Shown piece after piece: positions 57,127 to 64,000 of a stretch of 64,000 nucleotides of DNA (position 1 is the first letter of the stretch; each line of letters begins with the position of its first letter). Source of the DNA: Oceanobacillus oncorhynchi (GTDB lineage: Bacteria; Bacillota; Bacilli; Bacillales; Amphibacillaceae). The position numbers were made by a program, and so were the translations under genes. Where the stretch lies: assembly GCF_000821065.1 (NCBI RefSeq), contig NZ_CDGG01000001.1, positions 868,001 to 932,000 of the forward strand, in the 5' to 3' direction. The notes beneath the pieces were generated by a model. That model did not search any database, had not been told where the DNA came from, and saw only the letters and a list, made by a program, of their open reading frames with translations.

Positions 57127-58020
57127 ATGGAATTTAAGAATGTAACGATAGCAGGCAGCGGCGTATTAGGAAGCCAAATTGCCTTTCAAGTTTCTTTTAA
57201 AGGATTTAATGTAACAGTTTACGATATTAATGATGAGGCTGTTCATGCTGCAAAAACACGGATGGAGAAATGGCAGCAACGGTATCAAGAAGATATAAAT
57301 GCAACGGAGGCAGAAGTAAAAGAGGCGTTCGAGAGCATGCACTTCTCTACCGATTTAAAAGAAGCTGCTGCAGATGCTGATTTAGTTATTGAAGCAGTTC
57401 CGGAAAATGAAAAAATTAAATTAGATTTCTATCATAAATTAGCGGAAGCCGCTCCGGAAAAAACCGTTTTTGCATCTAATTCATCCACCATGCTTCCAAG
57501 TCAATTTGCCGAAGCAACTGGCCGCTCTAATCAATTCTTGATGCTTCACTTTGCAAATGAAATTTGGAAAAACAATACCGCAGAAATCATGAAGCATGAA
57601 GGCACAGATATGAACGTGTTTGATGATGTCGTAGCATTTGCAAAACAAATCGGAATGGTTGCATTGCCTATATATAAAGAACAGCCTGGATATATTTTAA
57701 ATTCCTTGCTTGTTCCTTTTCTAGATGCAGCAGAGGAGTTATTGGTCAATGATGTTGCCGATGCAGAAACCATTGATAAAACATGGATGGTTGCAACTGG
57801 CGCTCCAAAAGGTCCATTTGCAACATTAGATGTCATTGGTATACGCACACCGTATAACTTATCTGCGGCAAAAGCAGAAGCTGGAGATAAGAAAGCTGAA
57901 AAAGTTGCTGCGTTCTTAAAAGAAACGTATCTGGATAAAGGGAAATTTGGGATTGAATCGGGAGAAGGCTTTTATAAATATCCTCATCCAGCATTTAAAA
58001 ATCCTGATTTCTTGAAATAA
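57127..58020 (+). CDS. 3-hydroxyacyl-CoA dehydrogenase family protein
   Basis: A 297-residue NAD-dependent dehydrogenase of the 3-hydroxybutyryl-CoA dehydrogenase type. The Rossmann motif is GSGVLGSQIAFQ near residue 11, VYDIND follows, and the active-site region has ASNSSTMLPS and LMLHFANEIWKNN. The C-terminal domain has PGYILNSLLVPFLDAAEEL and GAPKGPFATLDVIGI. The stretch after the catalytic His differs from the usual HFFNPVP, so the substrate may not be a standard fatty acyl-CoA. AGAAAGAAGGA precedes ATG 57127. It is a single-gene unit with a bidirectional terminator after it. Confidence 0.85.
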   Translation: MEFKNVTIAGSGVLGSQIAFQVSFKGFNVTVYDINDEAVHAAKTRMEKWQQRYQEDINATEAEVKEAFESMHFSTDLKEAAADADLVIEAVPENEKIKLDFYHKLAEAAPEKTVFASNSSTMLPSQFAEATGRSNQFLMLHFANEIWKNNTAEIMKHEGTDMNVFDDVVAFAKQIGMVALPIYKEQPGYILNSLLVPFLDAAEELLVNDVADAETIDKTWMVATGAPKGPFATLDVIGIRTPYNLSAAKAEAGDKKAEKVAAFLKETYLDKGKFGIESGEGFYKYPHPAFKNPDFLK

Positions 58021-58022
58021 AT

Positions 58023-58069
58023 AACCATTAGAAAAAGCTGGCTGCACTGGACAGCTTTTTCTAATGGTT
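58023..58069. terminator. Bidirectional terminator, overlapping the end of the minus-strand gene
   Basis: AACCATTAGAAAAAGCTG (58023-58040) faces CAGCTTTTTCTAATGGTT (58052-58069): a perfect 18-bp stem. The right arm includes the last codons and stop of the next gene. Confidence 0.85.
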
Positions 58070-58789
58070 ATCATTATATTGCTGGTATGCCAGCTCCAGC
58101 TGCTGAAAATACATTTCCGTTTCATTAGGCTGGCCTGCATTGATAATGATAAAGCTGTCCTCTGTCTGGACAATCATAAATGGAGCGTTGTTGGAACGAA
58201 TAAATAGCTTGCCGGCTCCCCATCCCTCCATCCGATAATTGCCGAGGTGTTTTCCAAACATGGAAATGCCGTTTGTGCGTATCGTGGTTTCTGGAAGTTC
58301 ATCGTAGAGAGAAATATCCTCTATATCCGAATACGCCCATATTTCTCCATATAAGCCTGTCATTTCGAAGGAGTCCTCATTTATTTCCAGTTTATTTGGT
58401 ATAAAAGGAATGGCGAAAACGACAATGACTAACATAAGGGAAAGCAATAACACCGTTTTGTTTATCCGTTTCGATTTCTTTTTCAACTTTTTCGTCATCC
58501 AAAAGAATTCCACAAATAAAACGATAAGCATGACAACATAGGATCCTTCAATCGCATAAGGAACATGCAAGAGCTGGAGCAGGAAGCCAAGGCTTAAAAT
58601 AATGGCTATATGCAGGGTCATCTTGCCGACAGCACGCGGATAGCCTGCTTGAATCATTTCCCGCTGCTCCTCAGGCGTACTTGTATTAAATCCGCTGATT
58701 AGATAATAATTTTTGCGTATTAAAATAAGGTAACTGAAAAAGAAAAACATAAGGATTAAAAAGATTTGAATAACGTAGCTGTATTCCAT
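58061..58789 (-). CDS. Membrane protein with DUF3784-like helices and a PH-like C-terminal domain
   Basis: A 242-residue protein with four membrane segments (about 5-25, 58-75, 80-100, 110-132). The first two flank a cytoplasmic loop YLISGFNTSTPEEQREMIQAG resembling DUF3784. A soluble C-terminal domain follows (about 135-242; FEMTGLYGEIWAYSDIEDISL, FIIINAGQPNETEMYFQQL) of the bacterial PH type. Function unknown. GGAGGGGAAAACGA precedes ATG 58789. It is convergent with the dehydrogenase gene and shares its terminator. Confidence 0.75.
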   Translation of the reverse strand: MEYSYVIQIFLILMFFFFSYLILIRKNYYLISGFNTSTPEEQREMIQAGYPRAVGKMTLHIAIILSLGFLLQLLHVPYAIEGSYVVMLIVLFVEFFWMTKKLKKKSKRINKTVLLLSLMLVIVVFAIPFIPNKLEINEDSFEMTGLYGEIWAYSDIEDISLYDELPETTIRTNGISMFGKHLGNYRMEGWGAGKLFIRSNNAPFMIVQTEDSFIIINAGQPNETEMYFQQLELAYQQYNDNH

Positions 58790-58978
58790 TCGTTTTCCCC
58801 TCCAAATTCTTTCTGCACTATAACTACGAAATAAGGGAGAGAAGGTTTCAGCGAATACGAAAAATCAGGAATTTCTATGATAAACAAGCTTGTTTTATCC
58901 CGAAATACTTGCTTTATCGGCTGGATAGGATTAAATTATACATTATTAATAATGTACGGATAAAGGTCTGGTGGTTTG

Positions 58979-59350
58979 ATGAATTATCTATTTGTGATGA
59001 TAGGGGCTTTTTGGGGAGCGATCGCCCGCTATGGGGTCAGTCTATGGCTTGGTGATATGACTTTTCCAATGGCAACGATAACGGTAAATATCATTGGTTG
59101 CTTCTTGTTAGGCTTTTTACTGACGCTTGTTTCGCTTTCCAGACATGATCGCCGCATATGGGCGTTGACGTTTGGCACCGGGTTTCTAGGCGCATTTACA
59201 ACATTTTCTGCCTTTGCATTAGATGCATTGCTGTTAACCTTGCCCATGGCTCTGCTTTATATTGGGATAAGCGTGGTTGTGGGAGTCATTTTTGCCGGGG
59301 CAGGAGTTTGGACAGCGCGTGTTGTCTATGCACGAATCAGGAAAGTATAA
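58979..59350 (+). CDS. fluC: Fluoride exporter FluC/CrcB, subunit 1
   Basis: A 123-residue, four-helix channel protein that exports fluoride as a dual-topology dimer. Family residues are visible: GAFWGAIARYGVS, TITVNIIGCFLLGF (pore Asn) and the TTFSAFALD motif in helix 3. The ATG at 58979 follows AAAGGTCTGG; a TTG just before it is also open. A second FluC gene starts 24 bases after the stop, so the two probably form a heterodimer of opposite topologies. I see no fluoride riboswitch upstream. Confidence 0.92.
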   Translation: MNYLFVMIGAFWGAIARYGVSLWLGDMTFPMATITVNIIGCFLLGFLLTLVSLSRHDRRIWALTFGTGFLGAFTTFSAFALDALLLTLPMALLYIGISVVVGVIFAGAGVWTARVVYARIRKV

Positions 59351-59374
59351 CAAGCAGAAGGAGGCGTCATTCTT

Positions 59375-59737
59375 ATGTTTTTTGTAGGGGCAGGCGGTGC
59401 CGTTGGTGCATTATTGCGTTACATCATCAGTGAATATATGAAGCCGTTAAAGGCAGAAAAAGGCATTATCTTTCCAGTTGCGACCTGGATCATTAATGTG
59501 TCTGGCTCTCTTTTACTGGGAGTGCTATATGGGCTTGATTTGCCATTCGAGCTGTGGCTGCTGTTAGGAGTCGGCTTTTGTGGCGGATATACGACCTTTT
59601 CTACTTTCGGGAAGGAAGTAATTGATCTGCTGCTGGATAACAAGTGGCTGGCAGCTTTCTGGTACATTAGCACATCTGCTTTATTAAGTATTGCTGCAGC
59701 TTGGGCGGGAATACATAGTGTTTTCATTTTTTCTTAA
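59375..59737 (+). CDS. fluC: Fluoride exporter FluC/CrcB, subunit 2
   Basis: A 120-residue partner of the preceding gene. Conserved features are GAGGAVGALLRYIIS, TWIINVSGSLLLGV (pore Asn), and GYTTFSTFGKEVIDLL. Paired fluC genes are common in Gram-positive bacteria; in such pairs each subunit has one fixed membrane orientation. AGAAGGAGG lies 10 bases before ATG 59375. Confidence 0.92.
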   Translation: MFFVGAGGAVGALLRYIISEYMKPLKAEKGIIFPVATWIINVSGSLLLGVLYGLDLPFELWLLLGVGFCGGYTTFSTFGKEVIDLLLDNKWLAAFWYISTSALLSIAAAWAGIHSVFIFS

Positions 59738-59781
59738 AAAAGAAACCGCCACCTCGATAGAAAGCCAATTATTTGTAGTTT

Positions 59782-59795
59782 TGTAAGCGGTTACG
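59782..59795. promoter_or_regulatory. cre site (CcpA) upstream of the SDR gene
   Basis: TGTAAGCGGTTACG matches TGWAANCGNTNWCA at 13 of 14 positions and is itself nearly palindromic. It lies 41 bases before the start codon. Confidence 0.6.
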
Positions 59796-59835
59796 TAAAA
59801 TAGGAAAAGAAGATACTATAAAGGAGAGGTGTTAT

Positions 59836-60600
59836 ATGCGAGATAAGGTGGTATTAATCACTGGTGGAGCCGGCGGAATTGGTCAAGCAGCTGCAAAATT
59901 GTTTTTAAACGAAGGTGCAAAGGTTGTTTTGGTTGATATTAATGAATCATCCTTAGCAAAAGCAAAGGAATCTCTCACGGATAATCCGGAAAATGTGGGC
60001 ATTATTCAAGCCGATGTAACGAAGGAAGAAGACGTAAAGAAATATGTTCAGGAAACGGTTGATCAATTTGGCCGCATCGATGTTTTCTTTAATAATGCAG
60101 GAATTAATGGTCCTGTTGCGGAAATTACTGATTTGGATAAGGATACCTTTGAACAGATTATGTCGATTAATGTTACCGGGGTGTTTTTAGGCTTAAAACA
60201 TGTGCTTCAACAAATGAAAAAACAGGGGCATGGACGAGTGATTAATACAGCATCTAATGCTGCCTATATCGGTTCAGCGGGAATGGTCGGTTATATAGCC
60301 TCCAAGCATGCGGTTGCAGGAATAACGAAGACGGCAGCATTAGAAACAGCTCCGTTAGGGATTCGTGTGAATGCGGTAGCTCCTGCTGCTATTGATACAC
60401 AGATGCTTCAAGATATTCAAAATAATTTAACGCCTGGCGAGCCGGAGAAATCAGGAGAAGCTTTAAAACAGGGGATTCCGGTCGGAAGATTTGGCGCGCC
60501 GGATGAGGTTGCCCAGATTGTCCGGTTCCTGGCATCGGATGAAGCGTCGTTTGTACATGGCGCATTGTATAATGTAGATGGCGGAATGCAGGCGGATTAA
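59836..60600 (+). CDS. Short-chain dehydrogenase/reductase (glucose-1-dehydrogenase-like)
   Basis: A 254-residue classical SDR that would oxidise or reduce an alcohol/ketone with NAD(P). Visible: cofactor motif TGGAGGIG (9-16), VDIN with Asp39 near the end of strand 2 (favours NAD), NNAG (86-89), catalytic Ser140, Tyr153 and Lys157 (YIASK), and the C-terminal VHGALYNVDGGMQAD. The substrate is unknown. GGAGAGG precedes ATG 59836. The cre site suggests repression by preferred sugars. A bidirectional terminator separates it from tcyP. Confidence 0.88.
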   Translation: MRDKVVLITGGAGGIGQAAAKLFLNEGAKVVLVDINESSLAKAKESLTDNPENVGIIQADVTKEEDVKKYVQETVDQFGRIDVFFNNAGINGPVAEITDLDKDTFEQIMSINVTGVFLGLKHVLQQMKKQGHGRVINTASNAAYIGSAGMVGYIASKHAVAGITKTAALETAPLGIRVNAVAPAAIDTQMLQDIQNNLTPGEPEKSGEALKQGIPVGRFGAPDEVAQIVRFLASDEASFVHGALYNVDGGMQAD

Positions 60601-60611
60601 ATTATCCTAAT

Positions 60612-60653
60612 AAAAAAGCAGTTATCTCGGGTATGTGAGATAACTGCTTTTTT
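60612..60653. terminator. Bidirectional terminator between the SDR gene and tcyP
   Basis: AAAAAAGCAGTTATCTC (60612-60628) faces GAGATAACTGCTTTTTT (60637-60653), 17 bp perfect. Confidence 0.92.
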
Positions 60654-60659
60654 AAAGAC

Positions 60660-62054
60660 TTAAATGCCAGTGTTTTCTACTACGGCATCTTTATTATTAA
60701 ATTTCTTCTCATCCAGGTTGCCGAGCACTTTGGAAGTGACAGTACCTGAAACCATGCTGCCGTTGACATTGACTGCGGTACGGCCCATATCAATAAGCGG
60801 CTCAACGGTAATCAGCAGACCAGCGAGTGCGATTGGCAGTCCCATAGAGGACAGAACAATAATTGCTGCAAATGTTGCTCCGCCGCCGACTCCAGCGACT
60901 CCAAAGGAGCTGATTGCTGTAATTAAGACAAGCTGTACAATAAAGTCAAGTGATGTTGGATCAATACCAACAGTTGGAGCAATCATAACGGCCAGCATCG
61001 CAGGATAAATACCTGCACAAGCATTTTGCCCCATGGTTGCGCCAAAGGATGCGGACATATTCGCAGCTCCGTCATCCACGCCCAGTGCTTCCTTCTGTGC
61101 AGTAACATTCAACGGAATAGCTCCTGCACTGGAACGGGAAGTAAAGGCAAATCCGAGCACCGGGAACACTTTTTTCATAAACGTAATCGGATTTAATTTG
61201 AATCCGCTGATGATGAGCATGTGAATAAGAACCATAACAATCAACGCGACATAGGATGCAATCACAAATTTACCAAGCTGAACAATCCCTGCAAAGTTTG
61301 TCGTGGCAACCATATTCGTCATCAGTGCTAATACGCCAAATGGAGTTAAGCGTAAAATAAGTGTTACAAGCCGCATGACAATCGCAAACACGGCATTCAC
61401 CATTCGTGTAAACCGTTCTGCCTGCTCGGGCTGTTTCCTGCTTACTCCAAGTGTGGCTATCCCGACGAGGACAGAGAAAATAACGACGGCAATAACGGAT
61501 GTAGAACGTTCTCCAGTCATATCTAAGAAGATATTGTTCGGGATAAAGTTAATGATCCGCTGCGGTGTTGTTTCCTCTTCCATGGATTCAAAATTTTCTT
61601 CCATCGAAGCGCCGCGTTCTGTTTCTTCATGACCCGCTTCAATTTGTTCTGCATTCAAATCAAAAACAAGAGAGGTTACAACACCGAGTGTTGCTGCAAC
61701 AAGTGTTGTCGAAATAAGTACGCCAATCACCCATGCGGCCATTTTTCCAAGCTGCTTTGTCTCATTCAAGTTAATAATGGCACGAATAATCGAAACCATA
61801 ACGAGCGGAACCACGATCAGCATTAAGAAGCGAATATATCCGCTGCCGACAATGCCGTACCAATCGAGCGTTCCTGTAAGAATATCTGACCCTTCTCCAT
61901 AGATAATCTGGAAGAGAGCTCCTAAAACGATACCAATCCCCATACCTGTAAATACACGTTTGGCAAAGGAAACATGCTTTTTCTGCATATAGATTAGTAA
62001 ACCGATTAATGCAAGTAAAATAACAATATTTAATAATATAAACCAATTATCCAT
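60660..62054 (-). CDS. tcyP: L-cystine symporter TcyP (DAACS family)
   Basis: A 464-residue sodium/proton-coupled carrier for L-cystine. Features of the dicarboxylate/amino acid:cation symporter fold are present: PLVMVSIIRAIINL (helical hairpin 1), FAFTSRSSAGAIPLNV (Ser-rich hairpin loop), SFGATMGQNACAGIYPAML and GVAGVGGGATFAAIIVLSSMGLPI. An acidic loop (about 140-165, EAGHEETERGASMEENFE) lies between early helices as in B. subtilis TcyP. The ATG at 62054 is preceded by AAAGGAGGAT. In Bacillus tcyP is under CymR sulphur control; I did not identify that operator here. Confidence 0.93.
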   Translation of the reverse strand: MDNWFILLNIVILLALIGLLIYMQKKHVSFAKRVFTGMGIGIVLGALFQIIYGEGSDILTGTLDWYGIVGSGYIRFLMLIVVPLVMVSIIRAIINLNETKQLGKMAAWVIGVLISTTLVAATLGVVTSLVFDLNAEQIEAGHEETERGASMEENFESMEEETTPQRIINFIPNNIFLDMTGERSTSVIAVVIFSVLVGIATLGVSRKQPEQAERFTRMVNAVFAIVMRLVTLILRLTPFGVLALMTNMVATTNFAGIVQLGKFVIASYVALIVMVLIHMLIISGFKLNPITFMKKVFPVLGFAFTSRSSAGAIPLNVTAQKEALGVDDGAANMSASFGATMGQNACAGIYPAMLAVMIAPTVGIDPTSLDFIVQLVLITAISSFGVAGVGGGATFAAIIVLSSMGLPIALAGLLITVEPLIDMGRTAVNVNGSMVSGTVTSKVLGNLDEKKFNNKDAVVENTGI

Positions 62055-62265
62055 TTGGTATTATCCTCCTTTGATAAAATGTTCTTCGGAAATCCAACAA
62101 AAATAGTACGGATTAAACTATACAACGATTCTATTTTGATTTCAAGATAGTTGCTTTGGATGTGTTTTTATTTTGTTCGTTATGTTTTTAACCTGTTAAA
62201 AAACCCTTAAATAGCCGCTGTTTTGAAAGGACACTGTGCTTATCATGAGTAGAAAAAAATGTTTT

Positions 62266-62301
62266 ATTTTGAGATGGGTAAAAAAATACCCAACTCAAAA
62301 T
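62266..62301. repeat. Inverted repeat in the menC-tcyP gap
   Basis: ATTTTGAG and GGGTA (62266-62280) pair with TACCC and CTCAAAAT (62287-62301) around an A-rich loop. The 62055-62570 gap holds no gene; this hairpin might be a terminator, an operator or a small repeat. Confidence 0.45.
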
Positions 62302-62570
62302 CATTTTCAAGGAAAGATAGTTGTTTAAAACCAAGCGTTTTTGTAGGGATTGATATTCTATGCACGTTATAGGATATTGGCTATTCTTTATACACAGTGT
62401 AACTGGTAGTAATGTCAGGCTACGATTTTTAAGAAATCAAGAAAATACGTCATTTTAAAGCGGGAAATCAGACAGACAATAACGGTCTGTTTCGTTTTAT
62501 ATAAAAAATAATTCCTCCGCTTAGTATGTACGAACTTTGAAATAACATAATTGATTTTAAACAAGAAAAG

Positions 62571-62619
62571 GAGAAGAGGCATCCAGACAGAAATGGATAC
62601 TGTCTAAATGTCTCTTCTC
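62571..62619 (-). terminator. Hairpin downstream of menC
   Basis: GAGAAGAGGCATCCAGAC (62571-62588) pairs with GTCTAAATGTCTCTTCTC (62602-62619) with few mismatches. On the minus strand CTTTTCTTG follows, a weak T-tract. Confidence 0.6.
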
Positions 62620-62632
62620 AAGATGGAGTTGA

Positions 62633-63739
62633 TTATTTAAATGTTTCTTTCTGAACCGTGTATTTTGCCAATTTCTCACGGTTAACTTCATATCCGATTC
62701 CCGGAGAAGCAGGGACCTGTACGATTCCGTCTTTGACAACTACTTCTGGGTCAATGATATCTTCTTCCCAATAGCGGGAGGAAGCTGCGGTATCTCCAGG
62801 TAATGTAAATGCCGAGAGGGAGGTAATCGCGATATTATGCGCACGGCCTACGCCTGATTCAAGCATGCCGCCGCACCACATTGGTATGTTTGCTTCTTTG
62901 CACAGCTCATGAATTCGTTTCATTGTTGTAATCCCGCCGACACGGCCGACTTTCATATTAATAATTTTACCGCTTCCCAATTGAATAGCTTGTCTTGCAT
63001 CATCATAGGAATGAATGCTTTCATCCAGACAAATCGGGGTCTTGATATGCTTTTGCAGCTCCGCATGATCAATCAAATCACCGGCAGTTAATGGCTGTTC
63101 AATCATCATCAGGTTATACGGGTCCAGCTGCTTTAAGGTCTCTACATCGTCCAGTGTGTAAGCGGAGTTCGCATCCACCATCAGTGGAATATCAGGGAAA
63201 TGCTCGCGGATTTCCTTGACAACTTCTACGTCTTTGCCAGGTTTGATTTTCACTTTGATTCGCTTATAGCCGTCTGCTGTTTTTTCTTTAATGTTGGTAA
63301 GCATGCGCTCCATATCATCTTCAATGCCGAGACTGACCCCGACTTCGATTTCTGTTCTGCATCCGCCGATAGCCTCTGCCAGAGAAAGACCCTGCTGTTT
63401 AGCATAAATGTCCCAGGCAGCTGCATCAATCGCTGCTTTTGCTAAGTTATTGCGCTTAAACGGCTCGAATAGCTCTGTCAGCTCATCGGGATGGCTAATC
63501 TCACGGCCGAGAGTAAGAGGGATTAAATATTCTTCGAGCATCACCCAGGCAGCTTTTGTGAATTCCTCAATATAAAGAGGGGACTCGGAGGTAACACATT
63601 CTCCCCAGCCAACAGTTCCATCCGCATCCTTTGCTTCTAAAATGATAAATTCACGATCCTGTTCTGTTCCAAAACTTGTCGTGAACGGGTTTTTCATTCG
63701 CATATTCATCCGATGCATCGTTATTTCTGTAATTTTCAT
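62633..63739 (-). CDS. menC: o-Succinylbenzoate synthase / N-acylamino acid racemase (enolase superfamily)
   Basis: A 369-residue member of the NSAR/OSBS subgroup; such enzymes dehydrate SHCHC to o-succinylbenzoate for menaquinone and/or racemise N-acylamino acids. The catalytic set is complete: Lys162/Lys164 in KVKIKPG, metal ligands Asp189 (VDANSAY), Glu214 (IEQPL) and Asp239 (LDES), and Lys263 (NMKVGRVGG). No other menaquinone gene is visible nearby, so the racemase role is equally possible. ATG 63739 is seven bases after AAGGAGT. The neighbour on the right is cut by the window. Confidence 0.88.
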   Translation of the reverse strand: MKITEITMHRMNMRMKNPFTTSFGTEQDREFIILEAKDADGTVGWGECVTSESPLYIEEFTKAAWVMLEEYLIPLTLGREISHPDELTELFEPFKRNNLAKAAIDAAAWDIYAKQQGLSLAEAIGGCRTEIEVGVSLGIEDDMERMLTNIKEKTADGYKRIKVKIKPGKDVEVVKEIREHFPDIPLMVDANSAYTLDDVETLKQLDPYNLMMIEQPLTAGDLIDHAELQKHIKTPICLDESIHSYDDARQAIQLGSGKIINMKVGRVGGITTMKRIHELCKEANIPMWCGGMLESGVGRAHNIAITSLSAFTLPGDTAASSRYWEEDIIDPEVVVKDGIVQVPASPGIGYEVNREKLAKYTVQKETFK

Positions 63740-63896
63740 TTCCAAGACTCCTTGTATTTTGTTAGTAAATAGGAAAGATACCTATTGTAAAAGTTCAACA
63801 TCTTCTTATGTTCTAGTATATGGAAGTTTGTTCTCAATAGCAATATGGATGCTGAGGGAAGCTTCATTTCTGCAAGACAGGAGATGAATTTTAGAT

Positions 63897-63933
63897 AAAA
63901 AAACAAAGGCTGTCAGCTCCCAGCCTTTGTTTT
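63897..63933 (-). terminator. Terminator of the partial gene at the right edge
   Basis: AAAACAAAGGCTG (to 63912) pairs with CAGCCTTTGTTTT (63921-63933); on the minus strand the stem runs into T-rich sequence. Confidence 0.8.
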
Positions 63934-63939
63934 CTACTT

Positions 63940-64000
63940 TTAAGCAAATACATCCATCGCCTGTTCAAATAATTTTAATTGGCTATTCAAAGCTTCATCA
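63940..64000 (-). CDS. C-terminal end of an unidentified gene (5' part outside window)
   Basis: On the minus strand the last 19 codons read DEALNSQLKLFEQAMDVFA and a TAA at 63940-63942, followed by a terminator hairpin. Too short to identify. Confidence 0.5.
   Translation of the reverse strand, partial: DEALNSQLKLFEQAMDVFA

Noticed and set aside
58790-58978. Fluoride riboswitch before the fluC pair
   Set aside because: I looked for the conserved crcB-motif core and did not see it.
1-64000. CRISPR array, prophage, tRNA or rRNA genes
   Set aside because: No regularly spaced direct repeats, phage structural genes, or tRNA/rRNA signatures were recognised.

Overview
The window looks like chromosomal DNA of a motile, spore-forming, probably halotolerant member of the Bacillaceae, most like Oceanobacillus or a close relative. 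That is inferred from gene content: Bacillus-type hut genes with HutP, a Spo0E-like phosphatase, YheC/D-type and YtvI-type sporulation proteins, YjfB, SigD-type motility promoters, AGGAGG ribosome binding sites, CcpA (cre) sites and many acidic proteins. No rRNA, tRNA, CRISPR array or prophage was seen.

Layout. 1-4.0 kb, minus strand: a galactitol-type PTS operon (PRD regulator, gatA, gatB, partial gatC) with a MITE-like repeat between gatB and gatC. 4.5-7.8 kb: a secreted LysM/3D cell-wall protein with a long Glu/Ala repeat; an ISL3-family insertion sequence with an 8-bp target duplication in that gene's terminator; a GNAT acetyltransferase broken by a 165-bp repeat and a nonsense codon. 8.0-15.6 kb: a TctA-type permease with a small membrane partner, then a HAD phosphatase, a YtvI-like permease, a lipoprotein hydrolase, YjbQ, a tyrosine phosphatase, a collagen-like protein and a YeaQ-like protein. 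16.0-24.8 kb: four tandem Cache-HAMP chemoreceptors, each with its own terminator and SigD-like promoter. 25.2-28.3 kb: a Spo0E-like protein, then the main flagellin gene. That gene is interrupted by a 365-nt group I intron, and a free-standing LAGLIDADG endonuclease gene lies just downstream on the other strand. 28.5-35.0 kb: a double YheC/D-type ATP-grasp protein, a LysR remnant and a leucine-rich-repeat surface protein ending in LPNTS.

35.2-46.7 kb is a histidine-utilisation region: an AraC-type pseudo-response regulator that seems to start at AUU, hutU-hutI-hutG, a YjiH-type transporter, a hutG tail fragment, hutP-hutH with a HutP-controlled terminator, and a YuiF-type transporter. Together they would import histidine and convert it to glutamate and formamide, induced by histidine through HutP and repressed by good carbon sources through cre sites. 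46.8-53.2 kb: a second, intron-less flagellin, nitric oxide synthase, a GGDEF-EAL protein facing a LytS-type membrane diguanylate cyclase, and YjfB. 53.3-64 kb: a 1193-residue multi-pass membrane protein, a 3-hydroxyacyl-CoA dehydrogenase, a PH-like membrane protein, a FluC pair, an SDR dehydrogenase, cystine transporter TcyP, and MenC/N-acylamino acid racemase.

The most unusual biology is the flagellin intron with its separate homing endonuclease. Both splice junctions can be placed to the base: removing 26782-27146 restores a normal 347-residue flagellin, the 5' exon ends in U paired with G, and the intron ends in G. The hut region also shows signs of rearrangement.
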